Shown: positions 16,894 through 24,739 of the stretch, one piece after another
Layout: each line of letters starts with the position of its first letter
How positions within the stretch are numbered: the stretch's first letter is position 1
Source of the DNA: an uncultured Lachnospiraceae bacterium
GTDB taxonomy: Bacteria; Bacillota; Clostridia; Lachnospirales; Lachnospiraceae
DNA length: 53,733 bases
NCBI GenBank assembly: GCA_947384285.1
Contig: CANDGI010000021.1
Coordinates: 1 to 53,733, forward strand
Direction of reading: 5' to 3'
The notes under the pieces: generated by a model
The model's input: the letters and a program-made list of their open reading frames with translations, nothing else
The model's database searches: none
What the model was told of the DNA's origin: nothing
Translations under genes and position numbers: made by a program

Positions 16894-18360
16894 ATGTTAA
16901 AAAATTGGAACAAACCAGAACAGCCAGGGGAAGAAGAACTGGAAGAGCGCCTGCAGGCGGCAAGGGCAAAGCTTGCTGTGCAGCAGATGCAGATTAAGGA
17001 GCATAAGCTGCCGGTGTTTGTATTGTTTGAAGGCTGGGGAACTGCAGGAAAGGGAAGCGTCCTAGGGAAGATCATTAAGGAAATCGACCCAAGGTTTTTT
17101 AAGGTTGCCACCATGGATACTCCTACCGAAGAGGAAAAGAGGAAACCCTTCCTCTACCGCTATTTTGTAAAGATTCCAGAAGCTGGAAAATTCTGTTTCC
17201 TGGATTCAGGCTGGATGGAGGAGGTAACCCGCAGCTGCCTTCATGGGGAAATGAAAGAGAAGCAGTATAAGGAACGGATTGGCAGCGTGAAGCGTTTTGA
17301 ACGGCAGCTGACAGATAACGGTTACCTTGTGATGAAGTTCTTTTTCCATATCAGCCAGGAAGAGCAGAAAAAACGCCTGAAGGGCCTTCAGAAAAATGAA
17401 ACCACAAGCTGGCGGGTCAGCGAAAATGACAGCTGGCAGAATAAACATTACGACAAATGCCGAAAGGTTTATGACCAGTATCTGAACGACACCAACGTTT
17501 CCACCTCCCCATGGTATATTGTGGATGCAAAAAATAAAAAATGGGCGCAATTGCAGGTGCTGGAAACCTTAGTCAGCGGAATTGAGACTGCGCTGAAAAA
17601 CAGCGCCATGGCTGTGCCTTTGCTGCAGAATGTATTTCCGATGGAAAAGGTGCCTAAGCTGTCCGATATTTCTTTGGACAAATCCCTGACGGACGAGGAA
17701 TACAAGCGCCAGTTGAAGGAGCTGCAGGAAAAGCTTGGAATGCTCCACAATGAGCTGTATTTAAAGAAAATTCCGGTGGTGATTGCCTACGAGGGATGGG
17801 ATGCAGCAGGAAAGGGCGGAAACATCAAGCGGATTACCGGGGCTCTGGATCCCAGGGGATATGAGGTGCATCCCATTGCAAGCCCGGAGCCTCACGAGAA
17901 GGCAAGGCATTACCTGTGGCGGTTCTGGAACCGTCTGCCAAAGACCGGCCATGTGGCAATTTTTGACCGCACCTGGTATGGAAGGGTGATGGTGGAGCGT
18001 CTGGAAGGCTTTTGCAATGAAAATGACTGGCAGCGCGCTTATAATGAAATCAATGAATTTGAAAAAGAATTGTCCGACTGGGGCGCAGTCATTATCAAAT
18101 TCTGGGTGCAGATTGATAAGGATGTGCAGCTGGCACGGTTTACGGACCGCCAGAATACGCCGGAAAAGCAGTGGAAGATTACGGAAGAAGACTGGCGCAA
18201 CCGTGACAAATGGGATTTGTATGAAAATGCAGTAAATGAGATGATGAAAAAGACCAGCACCGCCTACGCGCCTTGGCATGTATTGGAGTCAAATGATAAA
18301 AAATATGCCAGGATTAAGGCGTTGAAGATTGTAATTGAAGAGATTGAGAAGGTACTGTAA
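16894..18360 (+). CDS. Two-domain PPK2-type polyphosphate:AMP/ADP phosphotransferase
   Basis: Transfers phosphate from polyphosphate to nucleotides (PPK2 superfamily; two-domain members include polyphosphate:AMP phosphotransferase). Two homologous halves are visible. The C-terminal half has an intact Walker A (EGWDAAGKGGNIKR, near residue 300) and Walker B (FDRTWYGRVMVERLEGF). The N-terminal half has EGWGTAGKGS but a degenerate second motif (LDSGWMEEV), as expected for the non-catalytic half of such proteins. Length is 488 aa from ATG 16894, chosen because AGGAGG lies 7 nt upstream; a TTG at 16867 has none. Its genomic link with a VTC-type polyphosphate polymerase two genes downstream of its operon supports a polyphosphate role. 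Confidence 0.9.
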   Translation: MLKNWNKPEQPGEEELEERLQAARAKLAVQQMQIKEHKLPVFVLFEGWGTAGKGSVLGKIIKEIDPRFFKVATMDTPTEEEKRKPFLYRYFVKIPEAGKFCFLDSGWMEEVTRSCLHGEMKEKQYKERIGSVKRFERQLTDNGYLVMKFFFHISQEEQKKRLKGLQKNETTSWRVSENDSWQNKHYDKCRKVYDQYLNDTNVSTSPWYIVDAKNKKWAQLQVLETLVSGIETALKNSAMAVPLLQNVFPMEKVPKLSDISLDKSLTDEEYKRQLKELQEKLGMLHNELYLKKIPVVIAYEGWDAAGKGGNIKRITGALDPRGYEVHPIASPEPHEKARHYLWRFWNRLPKTGHVAIFDRTWYGRVMVERLEGFCNENDWQRAYNEINEFEKELSDWGAVIIKFWVQIDKDVQLARFTDRQNTPEKQWKITEEDWRNRDKWDLYENAVNEMMKKTSTAYAPWHVLESNDKKYARIKALKIVIEEIEKVL

Positions 18361-18397
18361 GAAAGAATAGCGTCAGGCTTATCTAGAGGAGAGTAAA

Positions 18398-19072
18398 ATG
18401 CGGTTATTGCTGGCGGAGGATGAAAAAGCATTATCAAAAGCACTGGTGGCAATTTTGGAGCGGAGCAACTATTCCGTGGATGCGGTCTATGATGGACAGA
18501 GTGCATTGGATTATCTGGAGATGGATAATTATGACGCTGTCATTTTAGACATTATGATGCCCAAAGTGGATGGCCTTACCGTTTTAAAGAAGGTGAGAGA
18601 ACGAGGAAGCCTGATTCCGGTTTTAATTCTGACAGCAAAGTCCCAGGTGGATGATAAGGTGGAGGGGCTGGATGCCGGGGCAAATGACTATCTGGCGAAG
18701 CCCTTTCATTCCAAGGAACTTTTAGCCAGAATCCGGGCGATCACCCGAACACAGACAGCGCAGGGGAATTCTAAATTGACAAAGGGAAATATTACATTGG
18801 ATCGGGCAACCTTTGAACTTTCTACGTCTATGGGAAGTTTCCGCCTGGCAAATAAAGAATTTCAAATGCTGGAGCTTATGATGAGCAATCCCAATCAGTT
18901 GATTTCTTCCGAACGGTTTTTGGAAAAAATATGGGGATACGATACGGAAGCGGAAATAAATGTGGTCTGGGTATATGTCTCTTATTTGAGAAAAAAATTA
19001 TCTGCGCTCCATGCAAACGTTCAGATCAAAGCAGCCAGAAATGCGGGGTATTCCTTGGAGGAACTGACATGA
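18398..19072 (+). CDS. OmpR-family response regulator
   Basis: Receiver with acidic cluster Glu7-Asp8-Glu9, phospho-acceptor Asp51 (VILDIMMPKVDG) and Lys101 (YLAKPFHSKEL). The winged-helix effector at about 125-220 has LANKEFQMLELMMSNPNQLI, VWVYVSYLRKKL and ARNAGYSLEE. AGAGGAG precedes the ATG. It starts 37 nt after the PPK2 gene and overlaps the downstream kinase gene by 4 bp (ATGA). The regulator is likely to act on the polyphosphate polymerase promoter just downstream, where an 11-bp-period repeat occurs (inference). Confidence 0.94.
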   Translation: MRLLLAEDEKALSKALVAILERSNYSVDAVYDGQSALDYLEMDNYDAVILDIMMPKVDGLTVLKKVRERGSLIPVLILTAKSQVDDKVEGLDAGANDYLAKPFHSKELLARIRAITRTQTAQGNSKLTKGNITLDRATFELSTSMGSFRLANKEFQMLELMMSNPNQLISSERFLEKIWGYDTEAEINVVWVYVSYLRKKLSALHANVQIKAARNAGYSLEELT

Positions 19073-20292
19073 TAAAAAAACTGCGTATCAAATTGATTGC
19101 AGCCTCTATGGTTTCCCTGCTCGTTGTATTGTTGGTGATTGAAGGGATTGTGGGCATTTTAAATTACAGGAAAATGGTGTGGGACGCGGATCGGATTCTC
19201 GAAGTTTTGGAGGAAAATTCAGGAAGATTCCCTCATGAATTTCCAATTGATAAGAAAGATGGCAGACGGTTTATGTCTCCGGAAATCCCATATGAATCCC
19301 GATATTTTTCTGTCCTGTTGAATGAGCAGGGGAATGTCATTTTTACGGATACCCAGAAAACGGTTACGGTTGATTTCACAGATGCCGGAGAATATGCCCT
19401 GGAGGTCTGGGAAAAACAATCCGGGAGAGGTTTCCTGCATGAGTATCGGTATCTATGCTGTCCCTATGGAGGGGAAACCAGGATTATTTTTTTGGACTGC
19501 AGGCGGCAGCTGGATACATTTCGGAATTTTCTGCTTACGGCTGTGAGTGTTTCTGCAGTTGGGCTTTTGTCGGTTTTTGCTTTGCTGATTTACCTGTCCT
19601 CCCGTATTGTAAAGCCGTTTTCAGATAATTACGAAAAGCAGAAGCGGTTCATCACAGATGCCGGGCATGAATTAAAAACGCCTTTGACAATCATAGATGC
19701 AGACACAGAGGTTTTGGAAATGGACTTTGGCGAGAACGAATGGCTGAAAGATATTCAGGGCCAGACGAAAAGGCTGGCAGATTTGACCGATGCCTTGGTG
19801 ATGCTTTCGCGGATGGAGGAAGGGCAGAAGAAAGAAATGGAAATAGAGTTTCCATTGTCTGATGTAGTGGAGGAGGTATTCCATACCTTCCAGGCTCCGG
19901 CAAAAATACAGGAAAAGACTTTGACTGGCATTATTACGCCAATGCTCTCTATGAAAGGGGATGAAAAGGCAATCCGAAGCCTGATGACAATTCTTCTGGA
20001 TAACGCTATGAAATACTCAGATGAAAAAGGCAGGGTTACAGTGGCTTTGGAAAGGCAGAGGAGCCGCATCCGCCTGTCTGTCTTTAATACTACAGAACAT
20101 ATTTCAAGAGAACAGACCGCCCATCTGTTTGACCGCTTTTATCGCACCGATGATTCCAGGAATTCGGCGGCAGGGGGATATGGCCTGGGGCTTTCTATTG
20201 CGGCCGCTGCCGCAGCTTCCCATAGAGGGAAGATAATTGCAGAAACAGAAGATGAAAAATCCTTGCAGATTACAGTGTTTTTTCCATTATAA
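19069..20292 (+). CDS. Sensor histidine kinase
   Basis: TM1 is at about residues 9-32, a short extracytoplasmic sensor of about 120 residues follows, and TM2 is at about 155-178. The HisKA box DAGHELKTPLTIIDAD has His200; the N box is LLDNAMKYSDEKG; the G box is GGYGLGLSIAAAAAASHRGKI. Length 407 aa is normal. The start overlaps the regulator stop and has GGAGG 7 nt upstream; a longer frame reaching back into the regulator is an overlap artefact. Signal unknown. A convincing intrinsic terminator follows, ending the operon that began near 16.15 kb. Confidence 0.93.
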   Translation: MIKKLRIKLIAASMVSLLVVLLVIEGIVGILNYRKMVWDADRILEVLEENSGRFPHEFPIDKKDGRRFMSPEIPYESRYFSVLLNEQGNVIFTDTQKTVTVDFTDAGEYALEVWEKQSGRGFLHEYRYLCCPYGGETRIIFLDCRRQLDTFRNFLLTAVSVSAVGLLSVFALLIYLSSRIVKPFSDNYEKQKRFITDAGHELKTPLTIIDADTEVLEMDFGENEWLKDIQGQTKRLADLTDALVMLSRMEEGQKKEMEIEFPLSDVVEEVFHTFQAPAKIQEKTLTGIITPMLSMKGDEKAIRSLMTILLDNAMKYSDEKGRVTVALERQRSRIRLSVFNTTEHISREQTAHLFDRFYRTDDSRNSAAGGYGLGLSIAAAAAASHRGKIIAETEDEKSLQITVFFPL

Positions 20293-20307
20293 AGCATCAT
20301 AAAACAC

Positions 20308-20347
20308 AACCCGTGCAAACGTAATGTTTGATACGGGTTTTCTTTTT
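20308..20347 (+). terminator. Intrinsic terminator after the second two-component operon
   Basis: AACCCGT (20308-20314) pairs with ACGGGTT (20333-20339), extended inward by GCAAAC/GTTTG-type pairing, followed by a T-rich tail (TTTTCTTTTT). It closes the operon containing the PPK2, regulator and kinase genes. Confidence 0.8.
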
Positions 20348-20365
20348 GAATAATAAAATTGTTTT

Positions 20366-20394
20366 AAGTTAAATTAAGGTTAGGGCATTATAGT
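20366..20394 (+). promoter_or_regulatory. Candidate regulated promoter of the polyphosphate polymerase operon
   Basis: AAGTTAA (20366-20372) and AGGTTAG (20377-20383) repeat with 11-bp spacing. A TATAGT -10 lies at 20389-20394. The -35 position is covered by the repeats, the arrangement expected for activation by an OmpR-type regulator such as the one encoded immediately upstream. The repeat match is imperfect, so this is tentative. Confidence 0.4.
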
Positions 20395-20443
20395 ATTCCT
20401 ATCAAAAATAGAAGCTTTGATGCAATAGGACAGGAGGCAGGAC

Positions 20444-21166
20444 ATGGCAGATCAAATGACTTTTAAGCGTTACGAATTAAAATATCTGCTTACACGGCAG
20501 GAAAAGGAAGAAATCATGAAGGCTATGGAACCTTACATGAAACTGGATTTCTATGGCAGAACCACGATACGGAATATTTATTTTGATACAGGTACGTTCC
20601 GGCTGATCCGGCATTCTCTGGAGAAACCCGTATATAAAGAAAAACTTCGGGTACGCAGTTATAAGCCTGTACATACGACGGATCCGGTTTTCGTGGAAAT
20701 CAAGAAGAAATACAAGTCTGTGGTCTATAAACGAAGGCTGAAGCTGCAGGAACAGGAAGTCATGGAGAGCTTTCAAAAAGGAAAGCCCCTTCCTGACGAT
20801 TCCCAGATAGGAGCAGAAATCCAGTATTTCCGTGACTATTATAAAGACCTTAGGCCGGCGGTATTTCTGTCCTATGAGAGGGAAGCCTGGTATCTTTTGG
20901 ACGGCGGTGATTTCCGTGTGACTTTTGATGAAAATATCCTTTACCGGAGGGAGGATTTTTCCCTTGGAAGTGAAATTTACGGTATTCCGCTTATAGGGGA
21001 TCATCAGACTTTAATGGAGATTAAAACTTCCGGGGGGATTCCTCTGTGGATGGGGCGGGCGCTTACAAGGAATCATCTTTATAAAACGTCATTTTCAAAA
21101 TACGGTTCTGCTTACAGGTGCATGATGGACAAACAGAAACAGGCAGGAGGATATAAATATGCTTGA
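20444..21166 (+). CDS. VTC-domain polyphosphate polymerase
   Basis: Homologue of the catalytic VTC domain, a tunnel-shaped beta-barrel that in yeast Vtc4 makes polyphosphate from ATP. Characteristic basic strands are present: FKRYELKYLL at the N-terminus, IRNIYFDT, EKLRVRSYKP, VFVEIKKKYKSVVYKRR, the acidic MEIKTSGGIPLW strand and the final KTSFSKYGSAY. Length 240 aa is typical of stand-alone bacterial versions. GGAGG precedes the ATG. It overlaps the next gene, DUF4956, by 8 bp; this pairing is common for bacterial VTC proteins and suggests a membrane-bound synthase-translocase unit (inference). Bacterial members are largely uncharacterised, so activity is inferred from the fold. Confidence 0.85.
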   Translation: MADQMTFKRYELKYLLTRQEKEEIMKAMEPYMKLDFYGRTTIRNIYFDTGTFRLIRHSLEKPVYKEKLRVRSYKPVHTTDPVFVEIKKKYKSVVYKRRLKLQEQEVMESFQKGKPLPDDSQIGAEIQYFRDYYKDLRPAVFLSYEREAWYLLDGGDFRVTFDENILYRREDFSLGSEIYGIPLIGDHQTLMEIKTSGGIPLWMGRALTRNHLYKTSFSKYGSAYRCMMDKQKQAGGYKYA

Positions 21167-21854
21167 TACAATTTTCAGAGGGATTTTCGATGCGGATATG
21201 GCAGCGGTGATTCCAGTTTCAGATTTTTTATTATGCGTAGGCTGTGCCCTTTTGATTGGGCTGATTCTGGCAGGCGCATACATATGTGGGGCAAAATATA
21301 CCAGAAGTTTTGTCGCGACCCTCGCCTTGCTTCCGGCAGTTGTCTGCGTTGTGATCATGATGGTGAATGGAAACGTTGGAACCGGCGTGGCAGTGGCGGG
21401 CGCCTTCAGCCTGGTTCGGTTTCGTTCTGTACCCGGTTCTGCCAAGGAGATAGGCGCCATTTTTTTAGCCATGTGTTCCGGCCTTGTGGCAGGGATGGGT
21501 TATCTGGCTTATGCCCTTTTATCCGCATTGATCCTGGGCGGAATCATGCTGGCGTATACTCGCATGGGGTTTGGAGCCCGAAAGAATGCCGCACGTTACA
21601 AAACACTTCACATTACCATACCGGAAGATTTGGATTACAGCGGCGTCTTTGATAAAATCCTGGGGGAATACGCATCAGAATATGAAGTGGTGCAGGTTAA
21701 GACTACCAATATGGGAAGCCTGTTTAAGCTGACATATCACTTGACGTTAAAGGACTTGGAAAAAGAGAAGGAATTGATCGATGCACTCCGCTGCCGTAAC
21801 GGCAACCTGGAGATTGCCATGAGCAGGCAGGAAACTATGATAGGAGAGTTGTAG
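21159..21854 (+). CDS. DUF4956 membrane protein
   Basis: Integral membrane protein with about four helices in residues 20-130 (LLCVGCALLIGLILAGAYIC; FVATLALLPAVVCVVIMMV; GAIFLAMCSGLVAGMGYLAYA and the adjoining LLSALILGGIMLAY), then a soluble C-terminal domain of about 90 residues. The conserved-looking VAGAFSLVRFRSVPGSAKEIG loop between helices is the family hallmark and resembles MgtC-type proteins. Function unknown; adjacency to VTC-type polymerases is the main clue, compatible with moving polyphosphate across the membrane or anchoring the polymerase. Its start lies inside the polymerase gene, so the two are translationally coupled. Confidence 0.82.
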   Translation: MLDTIFRGIFDADMAAVIPVSDFLLCVGCALLIGLILAGAYICGAKYTRSFVATLALLPAVVCVVIMMVNGNVGTGVAVAGAFSLVRFRSVPGSAKEIGAIFLAMCSGLVAGMGYLAYALLSALILGGIMLAYTRMGFGARKNAARYKTLHITIPEDLDYSGVFDKILGEYASEYEVVQVKTTNMGSLFKLTYHLTLKDLEKEKELIDALRCRNGNLEIAMSRQETMIGEL

Positions 21855-21867
21855 GAGGTGAAGATTT

Positions 21868-23877
21868 ATGCGGAAAAAAAGGATTATGGGTTTATTTCTC
21901 ATTGGAACAATGCTGTTTGGCGGATGCGGTACACAGGAAAATCAGGGCACGCAGGAAAATCAGGACAAACAGGCAAATGAAAGGGTGCAGGAAGATATAC
22001 AGCCTTCATCGTCCGTGGACAGCAGCATGGTCGAAATAGATACTTCCGATATGTTCTCGGGCCGGGATAAGGAAGTGGGATATGATGAAACGGAAAGTGT
22101 ATCCGTCCAGCTTTCGGATGATGGTTCTGTCTGTGAATCAGATGCAGTGCTTATGGAAGGGAATGCCATTACCATTACCGATGAGGGAACCTATGTACTA
22201 TCTGGAACGCTGACAGATGGAATGGTGGTGGTAGCGGCAGAAGATACCGATAAGGTGCAGCTGGTGCTGAATAACGTAAGCATTTCAAATTCTAAATCCG
22301 CAGCCCTGTATATTTTGTCCGCAGGCAAGGTTTTTGCCACGACGGCAGCCGGTTCGGAAAACACAATGGAAAATGGAGGAACCTATACGGCAATAGACGA
22401 AAATAATATTGACGCCGCTGTTTTCTCAAAATCTGACCTGACCTTTAACGGAGAAGGAAAACTTACCGTTACAGCGAAAGCAGGGCATGGAATTGTATCC
22501 AAAGATGATCTGGTATTTACTTGCGGAACCTATGAGATCACAAGCGCAGATCATGGAATTGCCGGGAAAGACAGTGTCCGTATTGCCAATGGTTCCTATC
22601 AGATTGTTGCCGGAAAAGACGGTATCCATGCAGAAAATGCAGAGGATGCCGAGCTGGGGTTTATATATGCTGCGGACGGAACCTTTGAGATCATATCAAA
22701 GCAGGATGGGATCAGTGCGGGAAGCTGGCTGCAGATAGAGGATGGCGACTATGCAGTCACCACAGGAGAGGGAAGCGCTGCCGCAGAGAACCAGAATATG
22801 CAGGAACCTATGCCGGCAGACGGGGAAACTAAGGCGGCATCGGAAGAAGATTCGGCCAGCATAAAAGGGATAAAAGCAGGCACGCAGATGATATTAAAAG
22901 CAGGAACCTATACCTTGGATACAGAAGATGACGCACTGCATTCTAATGGAACGATTACGGTTCGCGGGGGCACTTATACATTGTCTTCTGGAGATGATGG
23001 GATTCATGCAGATGCCAGTGTGCTTATTTCTGGCGGCAGCCTGGATATTGTAAAAAGCTATGAAGGAATGGAAGGTTTGGGAATTGACATTACCGGGGGA
23101 GAGATTTCCATTCTTTCTTCCGATGATGGAATCAATGCGGCTGGGGGAAATGACAGCAGCGGATTTGAAGAGCCTGGGCCGGGAGGCGATCAGTTTGCTG
23201 TTACAGAGGGGGCTTATATCTGCATTGCCGGCGGCGTTCTGCATATCAACGCTTCTGGAGATGGAATTGATTCCAATGGTGATCTTACCGTTTCTGGAGG
23301 AGAAACATATCTGGCGGGGCCTGTGAGCGATGGAAATGGTTCGCTGGATTATAACGGAACGGCAGTGATTACGGGAGGGATTTTCGCGGCGTCAGGTTCT
23401 TTTGGCATGGCGCAGAACTTTGGCGGTTCATCTGCCCAGGGGGTAATGATGGTTCATTTAGAGAATAAACAGGAAGCAGGCACGCAGATTTCGCTTGCGG
23501 ACAGCGCCGGAACGGAACTTCTGTCCTGGACGGCAGAAAAGGAATATTCTTCTGTAATTGTAAGCTGCCCGGAAATCAAGGAGGGAGAAACGTATGCTTT
23601 GACAGCAGGAACAACCGAAGAAAGCATTGCGATGGACAGTCTGGTTTATGGGAACAGCTCCCAGATGGGCGGTGGGCCTGGAGGAGAAGGTGGAATGGAA
23701 AATGACAGAATAAAGGATGGCAGGATGAAAGATGACAGAATGAAAGATGACGAAATGAAAGATGGCAGAATGAAAGATGACGGAATAAAAGATGACGGAA
23801 TGAAAGATGACGGAGTGAAAGGCAGCAGCCTATTTTTTCTGCCAGTCCTTTGGCAGTCAGCAGCCCCAGCCCGGTAG
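21868..23877 (+). CDS. Carbohydrate-binding-like (DUF4353) lipoprotein with variable C-terminus
   Basis: Exported lipoprotein: signal peptide with lipobox FGGC (Cys20). The body consists of repeated parallel-beta strands with motifs such as GxYxIxxxDxGIxGKDxVxI and SGDDGIHADAS (about residues 130-530), the pattern of the carbohydrate-binding domain family DUF4353. Such lipoproteins are frequently third in VTC-DUF4956 operons, where they may act at the cell surface. Residues about 613-652 are eight 5-residue repeats (MKDDx/MKDGx), after which the frame ends in an unrelated hydrophobic tail (SSLFFLPVLWQSAAPAR). The ribosome site is AGGAGGTGA. The repeat-plus-tail end looks recently altered; the last about 60 residues should not be taken as conserved. 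Confidence 0.8.
   Translation: MRKKRIMGLFLIGTMLFGGCGTQENQGTQENQDKQANERVQEDIQPSSSVDSSMVEIDTSDMFSGRDKEVGYDETESVSVQLSDDGSVCESDAVLMEGNAITITDEGTYVLSGTLTDGMVVVAAEDTDKVQLVLNNVSISNSKSAALYILSAGKVFATTAAGSENTMENGGTYTAIDENNIDAAVFSKSDLTFNGEGKLTVTAKAGHGIVSKDDLVFTCGTYEITSADHGIAGKDSVRIANGSYQIVAGKDGIHAENAEDAELGFIYAADGTFEIISKQDGISAGSWLQIEDGDYAVTTGEGSAAAENQNMQEPMPADGETKAASEEDSASIKGIKAGTQMILKAGTYTLDTEDDALHSNGTITVRGGTYTLSSGDDGIHADASVLISGGSLDIVKSYEGMEGLGIDITGGEISILSSDDGINAAGGNDSSGFEEPGPGGDQFAVTEGAYICIAGGVLHINASGDGIDSNGDLTVSGGETYLAGPVSDGNGSLDYNGTAVITGGIFAASGSFGMAQNFGGSSAQGVMMVHLENKQEAGTQISLADSAGTELLSWTAEKEYSSVIVSCPEIKEGETYALTAGTTEESIAMDSLVYGNSSQMGGGPGGEGGMENDRIKDGRMKDDRMKDDEMKDGRMKDDGIKDDGMKDDGVKGSSLFFLPVLWQSAAPAR
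23703..23822 (+). repeat. 15-bp repeats at the 3' end of the DUF4353-like gene
   Basis: About eight 15-bp units encode (R/M/I/V)KD(D/G)x pentapeptides, mostly differing at single bases. The array ends abruptly at GTGAAAGGC, where the reading frame enters unrelated sequence. This looks like slippage-prone repeat expansion near a gene end. Confidence 0.9.
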
Positions 23878-23889
23878 AAGCTAAAGGGT

Positions 23890-24021
23890 GTGGCAGTAAC
23901 GAAGTTATCTACGCTGGCTGTTTTGGGTGCAGTTATCCCGTTTTTCATTAAATCAGATATACAGTATGTAATATCTCTGCTGCCGGATAAATACCAATTG
24001 AAAATAAAAAATCAGGTATAA
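23890..24021 (+). CDS. Possible 43-residue membrane peptide following the DUF4353-like gene
   Basis: A GTG-initiated frame, in the same frame as the upstream lipoprotein gene and separated from its TAG by only four codons. It encodes a basic start (VAVTK), one hydrophobic segment (LSTLAVLGAVIPFFI) and a polar tail ending LKIKNQV. It could be an in-frame 3' remnant of the lipoprotein gene cut off by the stop, or an independent small protein. The ribosome site is poor (AAAGG). Confidence 0.25.
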   Translation: MAVTKLSTLAVLGAVIPFFIKSDIQYVISLLPDKYQLKIKNQV

Positions 24022-24078
24022 AATGCCTTCGTTTACAGATAATAGTACCATAATCGCTTATAAATGGAGGATGTTATT

Positions 24079-24624
24079 ATGAAGGCAACAGGAATTGTTC
24101 GAAGAATAGATGATTTGGGAAGGGTAGTCGTGCCGAAGGAAATTCGGCGTACATTGAGAATACGGGAAGGGGATCCGCTGGAAATTTTTACAGACCGGGA
24201 GGGTGAAATTATTCTGAAAAAGTATTCCCCTATCGGCGAATTGGGGCAGTTTGCAGGTTTGTATGCGGAGAGCCTTGCGCAAACCAGCGGCTGTTTGGTG
24301 TGCATTACGGACAAAGATCATGTAATTGCAGCAGCCGGAGCAGGAAAAAAGGATTTTGACGGAAAGCCTATCAGCAAGCAGCTGGAAAATGTGATTACAG
24401 ACCGGGAGACCTTTTATGCCCAGAAGGATGAGAAAGGATTTGTGAAAATTACACTGGATGATGCAGGCGATTTTCAATCCCAGGTGGTATCCACGATTAT
24501 TTCAGAGGGGGATGCCATTGGCTCTGTGGTAATGTATAACAAAGAAGAAACTGGAATGGGAGAGACAGAAAGCAAGCTGGCAAAGGTAGCAGCGGGATTT
24601 CTCGGAAAGCAGATGGAGCAGTAA
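24079..24624 (+). CDS. spoVT: Stage V sporulation regulator SpoVT
   Basis: AbrB-type transcription factor of the forespore. The N-terminal swapped-hairpin domain is diagnostic (KATGIVRRIDDLGRVVVPKE and IRRTLRIREGDPLEIF), and the C-terminal about 120 residues form the GAF-like domain typical of SpoVT. Length 181 aa fits. The start at 24079 has GGAGG 8 nt upstream; the upstream in-frame ATG is too close to that site. It indicates a spore-forming organism. It is monocistronic, convergent with the polysaccharide deacetylase gene; no clear promoter or terminator could be assigned by eye. Confidence 0.93.
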   Translation: MKATGIVRRIDDLGRVVVPKEIRRTLRIREGDPLEIFTDREGEIILKKYSPIGELGQFAGLYAESLAQTSGCLVCITDKDHVIAAAGAGKKDFDGKPISKQLENVITDRETFYAQKDEKGFVKITLDDAGDFQSQVVSTIISEGDAIGSVVMYNKEETGMGETESKLAKVAAGFLGKQMEQ

Positions 24625-24739
24625 GTTTTATCTGCTTTCCAGGAAATCTTTTTCTCTGCCTGCGGATTGCTAGTATAATTAAAGTGAATCATACAAGGAA
24701 GGCTGTTGGTACCCTGCAGGATTTGGATTTGCCAAAGAA

